NCBI GenBank assembly: GCA_025964635.1
Contig: JAOPYP010000236.1
Span: forward strand, 1-9,990
Direction of reading: 5' to 3'
DNA: 9,990 bases
Source of the DNA: Actinomycetes bacterium
GTDB lineage: Bacteria > Actinomycetota > Actinomycetes > Streptosporangiales > Streptosporangiaceae
The translations under genes were made by a program, and so were the position numbers. The notes beneath the pieces were generated by a model. That model ran no database searches. It saw only the letters and a list, made by a program, of their open reading frames with translations, and was not told where the DNA came from. Shown piece after piece: positions 1 to 6,173 of the stretch (positions are counted from its first letter, which is position 1; each line of letters opens with the position of its first letter).

Positions 1-1298
1 CCGCGCCGCCGGCCTCGGCCGCGGTCCTGGCCCGGGCCGCCGCGGGTGCCCGGCCCCGGCTGCCGGAGCGGCTGCACGCCACCCTGGACGCCATGGTGGG
101 CCTCGTCCTGGGGCGTGACGGAGAGCATGCTCAGCTCATCGTGGCGTTTCAGCAGGTGTGCGGGCCCGTGATGGCCAAGGGCGTGGAGGACACCGCCTTC
201 TACCGGTGGTCCCGGCTGGCCGCGCTGAACGAGGTCGGCGGCGACCCGGACTCCTTCGGGACGAGCCCGGGAGAGTTCCACGAGTTCGCCGCGCGGCTGG
301 CCCGGGACTGGCCGGCCAGCATGACCACGCTGTCCACGCACGACACCAAGCGCCAGGAAGACGTCCGGGCCCGGCTGGCCGTGCTGGCCGAGATCCCGGA
401 GGCCTGGGCGGCGGAGGTGACCCGCTGGCACGAGCGGGCGGCGGCGCTGGCCAGCGGGGCCGCACCCGAACCGGACACCGGGTACCTGATGTGGCAGACC
501 CTGGCCGGGGCGTGGCCGCTGGACCGCGAGCGGCTGACCGGGTACCTGCGCAAGGCGATGCGCGAGGCCAAGAGCCGCACCTCGTGGACCGACCCGGACG
601 CCGAGTACGAGTCACAGGTGATGACCTTCGCCGAGCTGGTCCTGGACGACGAGGAGCTCACCGGGCAGATCGCCCGGTTCGTGGCCGGGCTGGACGCCGA
701 CGCGCGGGCGAACGCCCTCGGGGCCAAGCTCGTCCAGCTGACCATGCCCGGGGTGGCCGACACGTACCAGGGCTGCGAGCTGGCCGGCCTGCGGCTGGTG
801 GACCCGGACAACCGCGCGCCGGCCGAGTTTGCCCGCGCCCGGGACCTGCTCGCCGCGCTGGACGCCGGTGAACCGTCGGCCGCCCTGGATGCGGGGCCGC
901 TGGACACGGGACCGCTGGACACAGGACCGCTGGACACGGGGAAGCTGGACACGGGGAAGCTGGACACGGGGAAGCTGCTGGTCACGGCGGCGGCGCTGCG
1001 GCTGCGCCGGGAGCACCCGGACTGGTTCGCGGGGGAATACGCTCCGCTGGCCGCCGAGGGCCCGGCGGCGCGGCACGCGATCAGCTTCGCCCGCGGCGGG
1101 CCTGCGGTCACCGTGGCCACCCGGCTGCCCGCCGGCCTGCGCAGCGGTGGCGGCTGGGCCGGTACCGTCCTGCCCCTGCCGCACGCCGGCCCCTGGCGGG
1201 ACCTGCTGACGGGGGCCTCACACCCGGGCGAGCGCCCGCTGCTGTCTGATCTGCTGCACCGGCTGCCGGTGGCTCTGCTCGTCGAGGAGCACTCGTGA
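1..1298 (+). CDS. treY: Maltooligosyl trehalose synthase (TreY), C-terminal part, 5'-truncated by window edge
   Basis: TreY is a GH13 enzyme that isomerises the reducing-end alpha-1,4 bond of maltodextrins to the alpha-1,1 bond of trehalose in the cytoplasm. The frame is open from base 3 with no stop, so the start lies outside; about 431 residues are visible of a family usually over 700 long. The segment GPVMAKGVEDTAFYR (from about base 165) and STHDTKRQEDVRARL (about 333-377, with the GH13 third acidic residue in HDT at 342-344) are TreY signatures. Further on come PGVADTYQGCEL and LVDPDNR, then the C-terminal barrel-capping part. The stop TGA at 1296-1298 overlaps the GTG start of treZ, indicating translational coupling. 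The odd feature is an LDTGP/LDTGK repeat at 885-974, just before the conserved KLLVTAAALRLRR segment. The identity is firm because of both the motifs and the treZ neighbour. Confidence 0.95.
   Translation, partial: APPASAAVLARAAAGARPRLPERLHATLDAMVGLVLGRDGEHAQLIVAFQQVCGPVMAKGVEDTAFYRWSRLAALNEVGGDPDSFGTSPGEFHEFAARLARDWPASMTTLSTHDTKRQEDVRARLAVLAEIPEAWAAEVTRWHERAAALASGAAPEPDTGYLMWQTLAGAWPLDRERLTGYLRKAMREAKSRTSWTDPDAEYESQVMTFAELVLDDEELTGQIARFVAGLDADARANALGAKLVQLTMPGVADTYQGCELAGLRLVDPDNRAPAEFARARDLLAALDAGEPSAALDAGPLDTGPLDTGPLDTGKLDTGKLDTGKLLVTAAALRLRREHPDWFAGEYAPLAAEGPAARHAISFARGGPAVTVATRLPAGLRSGGGWAGTVLPLPHAGPWRDLLTGASHPGERPLLSDLLHRLPVALLVEEHS
885..974 (+). repeat. In-frame 15-bp minisatellite in treY (six units)
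   Basis: Six consecutive 15-bp units encode LDAGP, LDTGP, LDTGP, LDTGK, LDTGK, LDTGK. The last three units (930-944, 945-959, 960-974) are identical at the DNA level (ctggacacggggaag). Units 2 and 3 (900-914, 915-929) differ from each other by one base. Unit 1 (885-899) is degenerate, and a looser LDAGE lies just upstream at about 858. The unit length is a multiple of three, so expansion or contraction keeps the frame. Identical 3' units suggest recent slippage or unequal-crossover growth from the right-hand side. The repeat falls in the linker before KLLVTAAALRLRR, where a flexible surface loop is expected. Confidence 0.95.
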
Positions 1299-3052
1299 GC
1301 GTGTTCCGGCTCTGGGCCCCGACGGCCGAGCGGGTCGAGGTGCAGCTCGGGGCCGAGGCCATGGGCGGCGGGCCGCCGCAGCCGATGCGCCCGGCCGCCA
1401 CCCCGGGCTGGTGGGAAGCGGACGTGCCGGAGGCGGCCGCGTCCGGCACCGATTACGCGTTCCGGGTGGACGGCGGCGAGCCGCTGCCCGATCCGCGGTC
1501 CCCGTGGCAGCCGCTGGGCAGCGAAGGGCCGAGCCGTACCTACGATCACGGCGCCTTCCGGTGGACCGACCGGGGCTGGCGCGGCGGGCCGCTGCGCGGC
1601 GCGGTGATCTACGAGATGCACGTGGGCACGTTCACCCGGGAGGGGACGTTCGACGCGGCGATCGGGCGGCTCGACCATCTCCGCGACCTGGGGGTGGACA
1701 TGATCGAGCTGATGCCGGTGGCCGCGTTCCCCGGCGAGCATGGCTGGGGGTACGACGGCATCCACCTCTGGGCCGTGCACGAGCCGTACGGGGGCCCGGA
1801 CGGGCTGAAGCGGTTCGTGGACGCGTGCCACGCGAGGCGGGTGGCCGTCCTGCTCGACGTGGTCTACAACCACGTCGGCATCGGCAGCCGGCTGGCCGAC
1901 TTCGGCCCCTACTTCACCGAGGCGCACGTGACCCCCTGGGGTCCCGCGGTGAACCTGGACCAGCCCGGCTCCGACGAGGTCCGCGGCTTCCTGATCAGCA
2001 ACGCGCTCATGTGGCTGCGCGACTACCACCTGGACGGCCTGCGGCTCGATGCGGTGCACGCGTTCGAGGACCACCGCGCGCTGCACCTCCTCGAGGAACT
2101 GGCCGTCGAGGTCCAGGCCCTCGGCGCGCTGACGAACCGGGAACTGGTCCTCATCGCCGAATCGGACCTCAACGACCCGCGGCTGGTCAGTTCCCGGGAG
2201 GCCGGCGGATTCGGCCTGGCGGCCCAGTGGAGCGACGACTTCCATCACGCGGTGCACGCGGCCATCACCGGCGAGCGGCAGGGCTACTACGGCGACTTCG
2301 GCTCGATGGAGTCCCTGGTCAAGACGCTGACCCGGGTGTTCTTCCACGACGGCAACTACTCCTCGTTCCGCGGCCGCAGTCACGGCCGGCCGGTGGACCT
2401 GTTCCGCATCCCCGGCTTCCGTTTCCTGGGTTACCTGCAGGATCACGACCAGATCGGCAACCGGGCGGCCGGCGACCGGATCTCGAGCGGGCTGTCCGCC
2501 GACCTGGTGAAGGTGGGCGCGGGGCTGGTGCTGACCGCGCCGTTCACCCCCATGCTGTTCATGGGCGAGGAGTGGGCCGCCTCTACCCCGTGGCAGTACT
2601 TCACCGACCACATCGATCCGGCGCTGGCCACGGCGGTCGCGGAAGGCCGCCGGGCGGAGTTCGGCGCGCACGGCTGGGGTCCCGCGGAGGTGCCGAACCC
2701 GCAGGACGAGCAGACCTTTCTCGGGTCCAAGCTGAACTGGGCGGAGCGGGACACGCCACGCCACCAGGAGATGCTGGCCTGGTACACGGAGCTGATCGCG
2801 CTGCGCCGGGCCTGGCCGGAGCTGACCGACCCGAGGCTGGACCGGATGAGGGCGGACTACGACGAGGAGCGGCGCTGGATGATGCTGCACCGCGGGCGGT
2901 TGCGGATCGTGGCCAGCCTGGGCGAGCAGCCCCTGCTGCTGGCACTCGGCGCCCCGGGGACCGCGATCCTCGCCGCGACCAGCTCCGGGGCCAGCATCGA
3001 GGGGGAGCAGCTCAGTATGCCGCCCGCCTCCTTCGCGGTCGTGGCCACGTAA
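1295..3052 (+). CDS. treZ: Malto-oligosyltrehalose trehalohydrolase (TreZ)
   Basis: TreZ is a cytoplasmic GH13 enzyme that hydrolyses the maltooligosyl-trehalose made by TreY, releasing free trehalose. The 585-residue protein has normal family length. Residues 1-90 form the N-terminal beta-sandwich module (FRLWAPTAERVEV). The barrel follows, with all GH13 conserved regions visible: LDVVYNHVG (187-195), GLRLDAVHAF (248-257, nucleophile D252), LIAESDLND (286-294, acid/base E289) and YLQDHDQIGNR (380-390, D385). The GTG start at 1295 is supported by a GAGGAG Shine-Dalgarno sequence at 1284-1289, five bases upstream, and by the 4-bp GTGA overlap with the treY stop. The enzyme order treY-treZ matches the classic actinobacterial cluster; treX would be expected to the left, outside the window. 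Nothing looks broken. Confidence 0.96.
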   Translation: MSVFRLWAPTAERVEVQLGAEAMGGGPPQPMRPAATPGWWEADVPEAAASGTDYAFRVDGGEPLPDPRSPWQPLGSEGPSRTYDHGAFRWTDRGWRGGPLRGAVIYEMHVGTFTREGTFDAAIGRLDHLRDLGVDMIELMPVAAFPGEHGWGYDGIHLWAVHEPYGGPDGLKRFVDACHARRVAVLLDVVYNHVGIGSRLADFGPYFTEAHVTPWGPAVNLDQPGSDEVRGFLISNALMWLRDYHLDGLRLDAVHAFEDHRALHLLEELAVEVQALGALTNRELVLIAESDLNDPRLVSSREAGGFGLAAQWSDDFHHAVHAAITGERQGYYGDFGSMESLVKTLTRVFFHDGNYSSFRGRSHGRPVDLFRIPGFRFLGYLQDHDQIGNRAAGDRISSGLSADLVKVGAGLVLTAPFTPMLFMGEEWAASTPWQYFTDHIDPALATAVAEGRRAEFGAHGWGPAEVPNPQDEQTFLGSKLNWAERDTPRHQEMLAWYTELIALRRAWPELTDPRLDRMRADYDEERRWMMLHRGRLRIVASLGEQPLLLALGAPGTAILAATSSGASIEGEQLSMPPASFAVVAT

Positions 3053-3069
3053 GGCGTGTCCTGCGGACT

Positions 3070-3075
3070 TAGGAT
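3070..3075 (+). promoter_or_regulatory. TAGGAT: possible -10 of a leaderless promoter, or Shine-Dalgarno of the hydrolase gene
   Basis: The hexamer TAGGAT fits the actinobacterial -10 consensus TANNNT. It ends six bases before the ATG at 3082, which would place transcription start at or next to the start codon and give a leaderless mRNA. The same bases contain AGGA (3071-3074) seven bases from the ATG, an acceptable Shine-Dalgarno. No convincing -35 element is seen near 3047-3053. The two readings cannot be separated from sequence alone. Confidence 0.3.
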
Positions 3076-3081
3076 CATCCC

Positions 3082-3798
3082 ATGCAGCAGCGTGTGGAGT
3101 CGGTGCGGACCGCCGGCGGCTCCTTCGACCTGACGGTGTGGATTCCGGACAGCGGCAGCGGGCCCGGCCTGCTGCTCATCCAGGAGATCTACGGGGTGAG
3201 TGACTACATCCGGGCCGTGGCCGGGGATCTGGCCCGGTTGGGCTACGTGGTCGCGGCGCCGGACCTGTTCTGGCGCCTGCAGCCCGGCTACCAGGCCGCC
3301 CACGACGACGCGGGCCTGGCCTCGTCGCTGGAGATTGGGTCCCGGTTCGACTTCGCCCAGGGCGTCACGGACTCCATTGCGGCACTGGGGGTGCTGGCCG
3401 GGCTGCCCGAGGTGGACGGCGGCATCGGGATCATCGGGTTCTGCCTCGGCGGGTCCATCGCCTACCAGGTCGCGGCGCGCACACCGCTGGACGCGGTGAT
3501 CTCCTTCTACGGCTCGGCCGTGCCGGAGCACCTGGACGCGCTGGACCAGATCACCGCCCCGCTGCTGTTCCACTTCGGCGGCAGCGACCCGTATATCCCG
3601 CGGGAGGCGGTCCAGGAGGTGCAGGACGCGGCGGCCGGGCGCCCCAACGTGGTCGTCTACGTGGAAGAAGAGGCCGGGCACGCGTTCCACAACCGCAAGG
3701 CGCCCATGTTCCACCAGCCCGAACCCGCGGCCCGGGCCTGGCGGCGCACCGAGGACTTCCTCCGCCGGCACCTGCCCGCCCACAAGAACGTGGCCTAG
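3082..3798 (+). CDS. Dienelactone hydrolase family protein (alpha/beta hydrolase)
   Basis: This 238-residue protein is a single-domain cytoplasmic alpha/beta hydrolase of the dienelactone hydrolase (carboxymethylenebutenolidase) family, at the usual family length. The catalytic triad is visible with family spacing: nucleophile Cys121 in GFCLGG (119-124), Asp169 in GGSDPYIP and His200 in GHAF. Glu35 in LIQEIYGV matches the glutamate that interacts with the nucleophile in characterised enzymes. No signal peptide is present. It starts 29 bp after treZ, so it may be cotranscribed with it or use its own leaderless promoter. No chloroaromatic or beta-ketoadipate pathway genes are nearby, so the true substrate is unknown and the dienelactone label is a family name only. 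It ends 46 bp from the convergent XRE-cupin gene, with a hairpin between them. Confidence 0.9.
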   Translation: MQQRVESVRTAGGSFDLTVWIPDSGSGPGLLLIQEIYGVSDYIRAVAGDLARLGYVVAAPDLFWRLQPGYQAAHDDAGLASSLEIGSRFDFAQGVTDSIAALGVLAGLPEVDGGIGIIGFCLGGSIAYQVAARTPLDAVISFYGSAVPEHLDALDQITAPLLFHFGGSDPYIPREAVQEVQDAAAGRPNVVVYVEEEAGHAFHNRKAPMFHQPEPAARAWRRTEDFLRRHLPAHKNVA

Positions 3799-3802
3799 CG
3801 GG

Positions 3803-3824
3803 CGGCCGGTACCGTCGCCGGCCG
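3803..3824. terminator. Candidate bidirectional terminator hairpin
   Basis: A perfect 7-bp GC stem, CGGCCGG (3803-3809) with CCGGCCG (3818-3824), closes an 8-base loop. It sits in the 46-bp gap between two convergent genes, 4 bp after the hydrolase stop and about 20 bp after the regulator stop on the other strand. There is no T-tract on either side, as is common in GC-rich actinobacteria. The position makes a shared terminator likely. Confidence 0.55.
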
Positions 3825-3844
3825 GATGATCGCGGAACAAGCGG

Positions 3845-4447
3845 TCAGGGTCTGGTGTCGGGCAGGGCGGGCGAGAACACCCAGAGCACCTGGGTCCGGC
3901 CAGCGGCCCAGATCGCGTGGAAGGTGTGCTGGCTGCCGGCGGGGAAGGTGAAGGCGTCACCCCGCTCGAGCGTGACGTGGTCCCCGGCGAGGGTGATCTC
4001 CAGCTGCCCGGCCAGGACGAAGACGAACTCAACGTCGGCCGGCAGCGAATAGGGCTCGTCCCCGCTCCCGCCACCTGGCTCGATGTCGCTGAGGATGGCC
4101 TGCACCCGCTTCTCGCCGGACGGGGTGAGCAGGTACTCCCGGATTCCCGTTCCGCCGAAATTGATCGGCGGGTAGGCGTCCCGCCTGACCACCTCTCCCT
4201 TCGACGTCTGGAACAGCGAGCCGACCGAGACGTCCAGCGCCCCACAGATCCGGATGAGCGACGCCACTGAGACGTTCGCGAGATCCCGCTCCAGCTTGGA
4301 TAGAAAGCCCTTGGTCAGCCCGGCCTGCTCGGCAACTTCGGCCATGCTCTTGCGGGCGGCAAGCCGGGCCGCCCGAAGTTGCGCACCGATGCGCGTGACG
4401 TCGGGGTCGGCGCCTCGCTCGCCGTTCCCGCTGCTGGCGCTGGGCAC
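3845..4447 (-). CDS. XRE-family transcriptional regulator with C-terminal cupin domain (PuuR-like)
   Basis: The 200-residue protein has an N-terminal XRE helix-turn-helix (about 19-76; recognition region LTKGFLSKLER, 44-54) and a C-terminal cupin sensor barrel (about 115-193; VEFVFVLAGQLEI and GDAFTFPAGSQHTFH). This architecture is that of E. coli PuuR (putrescine-responsive repressor) and many regulators of small-nitrogen-compound catabolism. The cupin lacks the HxH pair of motif 1 and keeps a lone glutamate (E140) plus His174 and His177, so it looks like a ligand sensor, not a metalloenzyme. The GTG start at 4445-4447 has a strong Shine-Dalgarno, AGGAGGAGG, seven bases upstream. It is transcribed divergently from the NCS1 transporter gene, so it most likely controls that operon and itself. 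The effector is unknown; a polyamine or guanidino compound is inferred from the neighbours. Confidence 0.92.
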   Translation of the reverse strand: MPSASSGNGERGADPDVTRIGAQLRAARLAARKSMAEVAEQAGLTKGFLSKLERDLANVSVASLIRICGALDVSVGSLFQTSKGEVVRRDAYPPINFGGTGIREYLLTPSGEKRVQAILSDIEPGGGSGDEPYSLPADVEFVFVLAGQLEITLAGDHVTLERGDAFTFPAGSQHTFHAIWAAGRTQVLWVFSPALPDTRP

Positions 4448-4454
4448 CAGTTCT

Positions 4455-4463
4455 CCTCCTCCT
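4455..4463 (-). promoter_or_regulatory. Strong Shine-Dalgarno for the XRE-cupin gene
   Basis: On the minus strand the bases read AGGAGGAGG, seven bases before the GTG at 4447. This fixes that GTG as the start. Confidence 0.85.
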
Positions 4464-4492
4464 GCTGATGAGAGGCACGCCGGGCAGCAGCC

Positions 4493-4504
4493 TGAGGCAC
4501 CTCA
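4493..4504. repeat. 12-bp palindrome at the leftward transcription start
   Basis: TGAGG-CA-CCTCA is a perfect 5-bp inverted repeat with a 2-bp centre. It lies immediately downstream (in the leftward sense) of the candidate leftward -10, where a bound protein would block initiation. A partial direct copy, GAGGCAC, occurs at 4472-4478 and again inside this palindrome at 4494-4500. It could be an operator, but it does not share the sequence of the pair at 4529-4559. Confidence 0.35.
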
Positions 4505-4533
4505 ATAAGACCGCGGAACTCGTTATGAAACAA
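4505..4533 (-). promoter_or_regulatory. Candidate leftward promoter for the XRE-cupin regulator
   Basis: Read on the minus strand, TTGTTT (complement of 4528-4533) and TCTTAT (complement of 4505-4510) are separated by exactly 17 bp. Each matches the sigma-70-type consensus at four of six positions. The predicted start near 4498 leaves a leader of about 50 bases containing the AGGAGGAGG ribosome-binding site. The bases sit in the most AT-rich patch of the intergenic region. Confidence 0.5.
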
Positions 4534-4559
4534 GTGTTGACAGCCATGAACCATCTGGT
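4529..4559. promoter_or_regulatory. Paired palindromes, candidate operator for the XRE-cupin regulator
   Basis: Two 10-bp inverted repeats of the form ANCA-NN-TGNT are present: AACA-AG-TGTT at 4529-4538 and ACCA-TC-TGGT at 4550-4559. Their centres are 21 bp apart, two helical turns, so they face the same side of the DNA. The first overlaps both the leftward -35 (4528-4533) and the start of the rightward TTGACA (4537-4542). The second lies in the rightward spacer, next to the presumed -10. This layout suits a dimeric repressor binding cooperatively to shut both promoters. It is inference from geometry; no binding site for this protein is known to me. Confidence 0.4.
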
Positions 4560-4565
4560 GACCAT
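4537..4565 (+). promoter_or_regulatory. Candidate rightward promoter for the transporter-ureohydrolase operon
   Basis: A perfect TTGACA -35 at 4537-4542 is followed after 17 bp by GACCAT (4560-4565), a weak -10 matching TATAAT at three positions. ACCATA with an 18-bp spacer is the alternative. The start would be near 4572, downstream of the upstream in-frame ATG codons at 4468, 4525 and 4546. That supports 4603 as the true transporter start. The weak -10 suggests activation or tight control. Confidence 0.45.
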
Positions 4566-4592
4566 AGCTGGCAAGGCAGGTCACGTCGGGCT

Positions 4593-4597
4593 AGGAG
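4593..4597 (+). promoter_or_regulatory. Shine-Dalgarno choosing the transporter start
   Basis: AGGAG at 4593-4597 lies five bases before the ATG at 4603. The longer in-frame start at 4468 has no comparable site and would lie inside the control region. Confidence 0.7.
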
Positions 4598-4602
4598 ATG
4601 CC

Positions 4603-6111
4603 ATGGCTGCAGAGTCCCGGGCGGAAGCCGCGGTCCAGGAGCTTGAGGGCGGCCTGCGCAGCCAGATCGAGGTGCACTCGATCGACTGGATCCCGGACAC
4701 GGAGCGGCACGGCAAGACCTGGCAGCAGACCATGCTGTGGTTTCTGGGGAACTTCCAGTACTTCACGATCCCGATTGGCTTCGTCGGCCCTTCGCTCGGC
4801 CTGTCGCTGGGCTGGTCGATCCTGGCCGGCGTCCTCGGCATCTGGTTCGGCACGCTGTTCATGGCCTTCCACGCCACCCAGGGCCCGGTATTCGGGCTGC
4901 CGCAGATGATCCAGACCCGGGCCCAGCTCGGCTACCGCGGCGTGGTGGTCGCGCTGTTCGCCGTGCTGTTTACCTACATGGCCTTCAACGTCGCCGACCA
5001 GGTGCTGATGGCCAGCGGGCTGCATGGCGCGTTCGGCTGGAGCGCCGGCGCCGTGGCCATCATCACCGCGGTGCTCGCCGCCGCGCTGGCCATCTTCGGC
5101 TATGACTGGGTCCATAGGGTCTTCCGGTTCCTGCTGGTCATCTCGTTCCCGTGCTACGCGATCATCTCGGTGGCGATCCTCGTCGGGCATGCGGGCGGCG
5201 TGACGCCGCATCACCCCGGTAGATTCATTTTTACCGCGTTCATGGCCCAGTTCTCGGTCGCCGCGGCGTACAACATCACGTACGCGCCCTACGTGTCGGA
5301 CTACTCGCGCTATATGCCGCGAAAGACGTCACCACGCGGAATCATCGCCGCCGTGTTCTTCGGCGCGTCAGGGTCGGCGATCTGGCTGATCGCCCTCGGC
5401 GCGTGGCTGGCCACCCGGCTTGGCGTGTCCGACGGACTGGTCGGGCTGCAGCGGGTCGGCGACAATGTGGCCGCGCCGCTCGGCTCGATCACCGCGTTCC
5501 TGTCCGCGACGGCGCTGCTCGCCACCATGGGGATGAACGCTTACGGCGGGATGCTGACGGTCCTCACCGGCATCGACTCGTTCAAGAAGATCCAGACAAG
5601 CAGGATCTGGCGGGCGGCGACGGTGGTTGTCCTGGCCGTCATCTGGTACGCCATCGGGGCCGGCATCTCGACCAGCGCGTCCGACACCGCGGTCAGCGCC
5701 GTGCTCAACTCGCTGACGCTGATGCTGTACTTGCTCGTCCCGTGGACCGCGCTGAACCTGGTGGACTTCTTCTTTGTCCGGCACGGCCACTATGCGATCA
5801 CTGACATCTTCCGTCCCGACGGCGCCTACGGCGTGTGGGGCTGGCGCGGGCTGACGGCCTATTTCGCCGGCTTCGCGGCCGAGATCCCGTTCATGGTGCT
5901 TCCGCCGATCGCCGGCCTTTCGTACACCGGCCCCTTCCCCGCCCACCTGACCAATGGCGTGGACTACTCCTGGCTGGTCGGACTGGTAATTTCCGGCCTG
6001 GTATACCTGCTGCTGTCTCGCTCGCTCGACGTGGCGGCTGAGGCGTCGGCCATTAACGCCAGCGAGCGCGAGCTACGCGCCATCGACGCCGTGGCCGGGG
6101 CGAAAGGCTAG
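4603..6111 (+). CDS. NCS1-family nucleobase:cation symporter (purine-cytosine permease-like)
   Basis: A 502-residue integral membrane protein with about 12 hydrophobic segments, the normal size and topology for NCS1 (LeuT-fold) secondary transporters. Family signatures are GLPQMIQTRAQLGYRG (98-113, inward-facing loop), YAPYVSDYSRYMP (228-239) and NLVDFFFVRHGHYAI (385-399), with WLVGLVISG near the end. Characterised NCS1 members move cytosine, purines, uracil, allantoin, hydantoins, thiamine or pyridoxine with H+ or Na+. Here the partner gene is a ureohydrolase 62 bp downstream, so a guanidino compound or its nitrogenous precursor is a reasonable substrate, but this is inference. The ATG at 4603 was chosen over an open extension to 4468 because of the AGGAG site and the promoter position. 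The gene uses some AT-rich stretches and an AGA codon (near 5221) that look less GC-biased than treZ, a mild hint of separate origin. Confidence 0.92.
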   Translation: MAAESRAEAAVQELEGGLRSQIEVHSIDWIPDTERHGKTWQQTMLWFLGNFQYFTIPIGFVGPSLGLSLGWSILAGVLGIWFGTLFMAFHATQGPVFGLPQMIQTRAQLGYRGVVVALFAVLFTYMAFNVADQVLMASGLHGAFGWSAGAVAIITAVLAAALAIFGYDWVHRVFRFLLVISFPCYAIISVAILVGHAGGVTPHHPGRFIFTAFMAQFSVAAAYNITYAPYVSDYSRYMPRKTSPRGIIAAVFFGASGSAIWLIALGAWLATRLGVSDGLVGLQRVGDNVAAPLGSITAFLSATALLATMGMNAYGGMLTVLTGIDSFKKIQTSRIWRAATVVVLAVIWYAIGAGISTSASDTAVSAVLNSLTLMLYLLVPWTALNLVDFFFVRHGHYAITDIFRPDGAYGVWGWRGLTAYFAGFAAEIPFMVLPPIAGLSYTGPFPAHLTNGVDYSWLVGLVISGLVYLLLSRSLDVAAEASAINASERELRAIDAVAGAKG

Positions 6112-6133
6112 GAGCCCGCCTGAGGGCACACTG

Positions 6134-6155
6134 GTGCCAGGTACCGGCCTGGCGC
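6134..6155 (+). other. Intergenic stem-loop just upstream of the ureohydrolase ribosome-binding site
   Basis: GTGCCAGG (6134-6141) pairs with CCTGGCGC (6148-6155) through one T-G wobble, closing a 6-base loop TACCGG. It lies 22 bp after the transporter stop and 5 bp before GAGGA (6161-6165). No T-tract follows, so it is more likely an mRNA-stability or translation-tuning hairpin within the operon, or a leaky terminator that lowers expression of one gene relative to the other, than a full stop. I could not match it to a known guanidine riboswitch class. Confidence 0.45.
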
Positions 6156-6173
6156 GGGGCGAGGAACTGGGAT

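Noticed and set aside
200..2890. A very long open frame on the minus strand (about 896 codons) opposite treY and treZ
   Set aside because: It is the antisense shadow of two well-supported genes in GC-rich DNA, where such frames are common. Its translation is low-complexity, rich in Arg, Pro, Ala and Val, shows no domain motifs and spans two unrelated genes.
1411..3072. Long plus-strand frame overlapping treZ in another phase
   Set aside because: The translation is Arg/Gly/Pro-rich without recognisable motifs, while the treZ frame holds all GH13 regions and has a ribosome-binding site.
3082..3798. Dienelactone hydrolase as part of an aromatic degradation pathway
   Set aside because: No chlorocatechol or beta-ketoadipate pathway genes are present in the window; only the family assignment is supported.
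2857..4245. Minus-strand open frame of about 460 codons opposite the hydrolase gene and overlapping the XRE-cupin gene
   Set aside because: It is composition-driven; the hydrolase frame on the plus strand has a complete catalytic triad and the XRE-cupin frame has clear domains.
4448..4602. Guanidine riboswitch (ykkC, mini-ykkC or ykkC-III) upstream of the transporter
   Set aside because: I looked for paired hairpins with ACGR loops or an extended structured leader and found none; the predicted leader from the TTGACA promoter is only about 30 bases.
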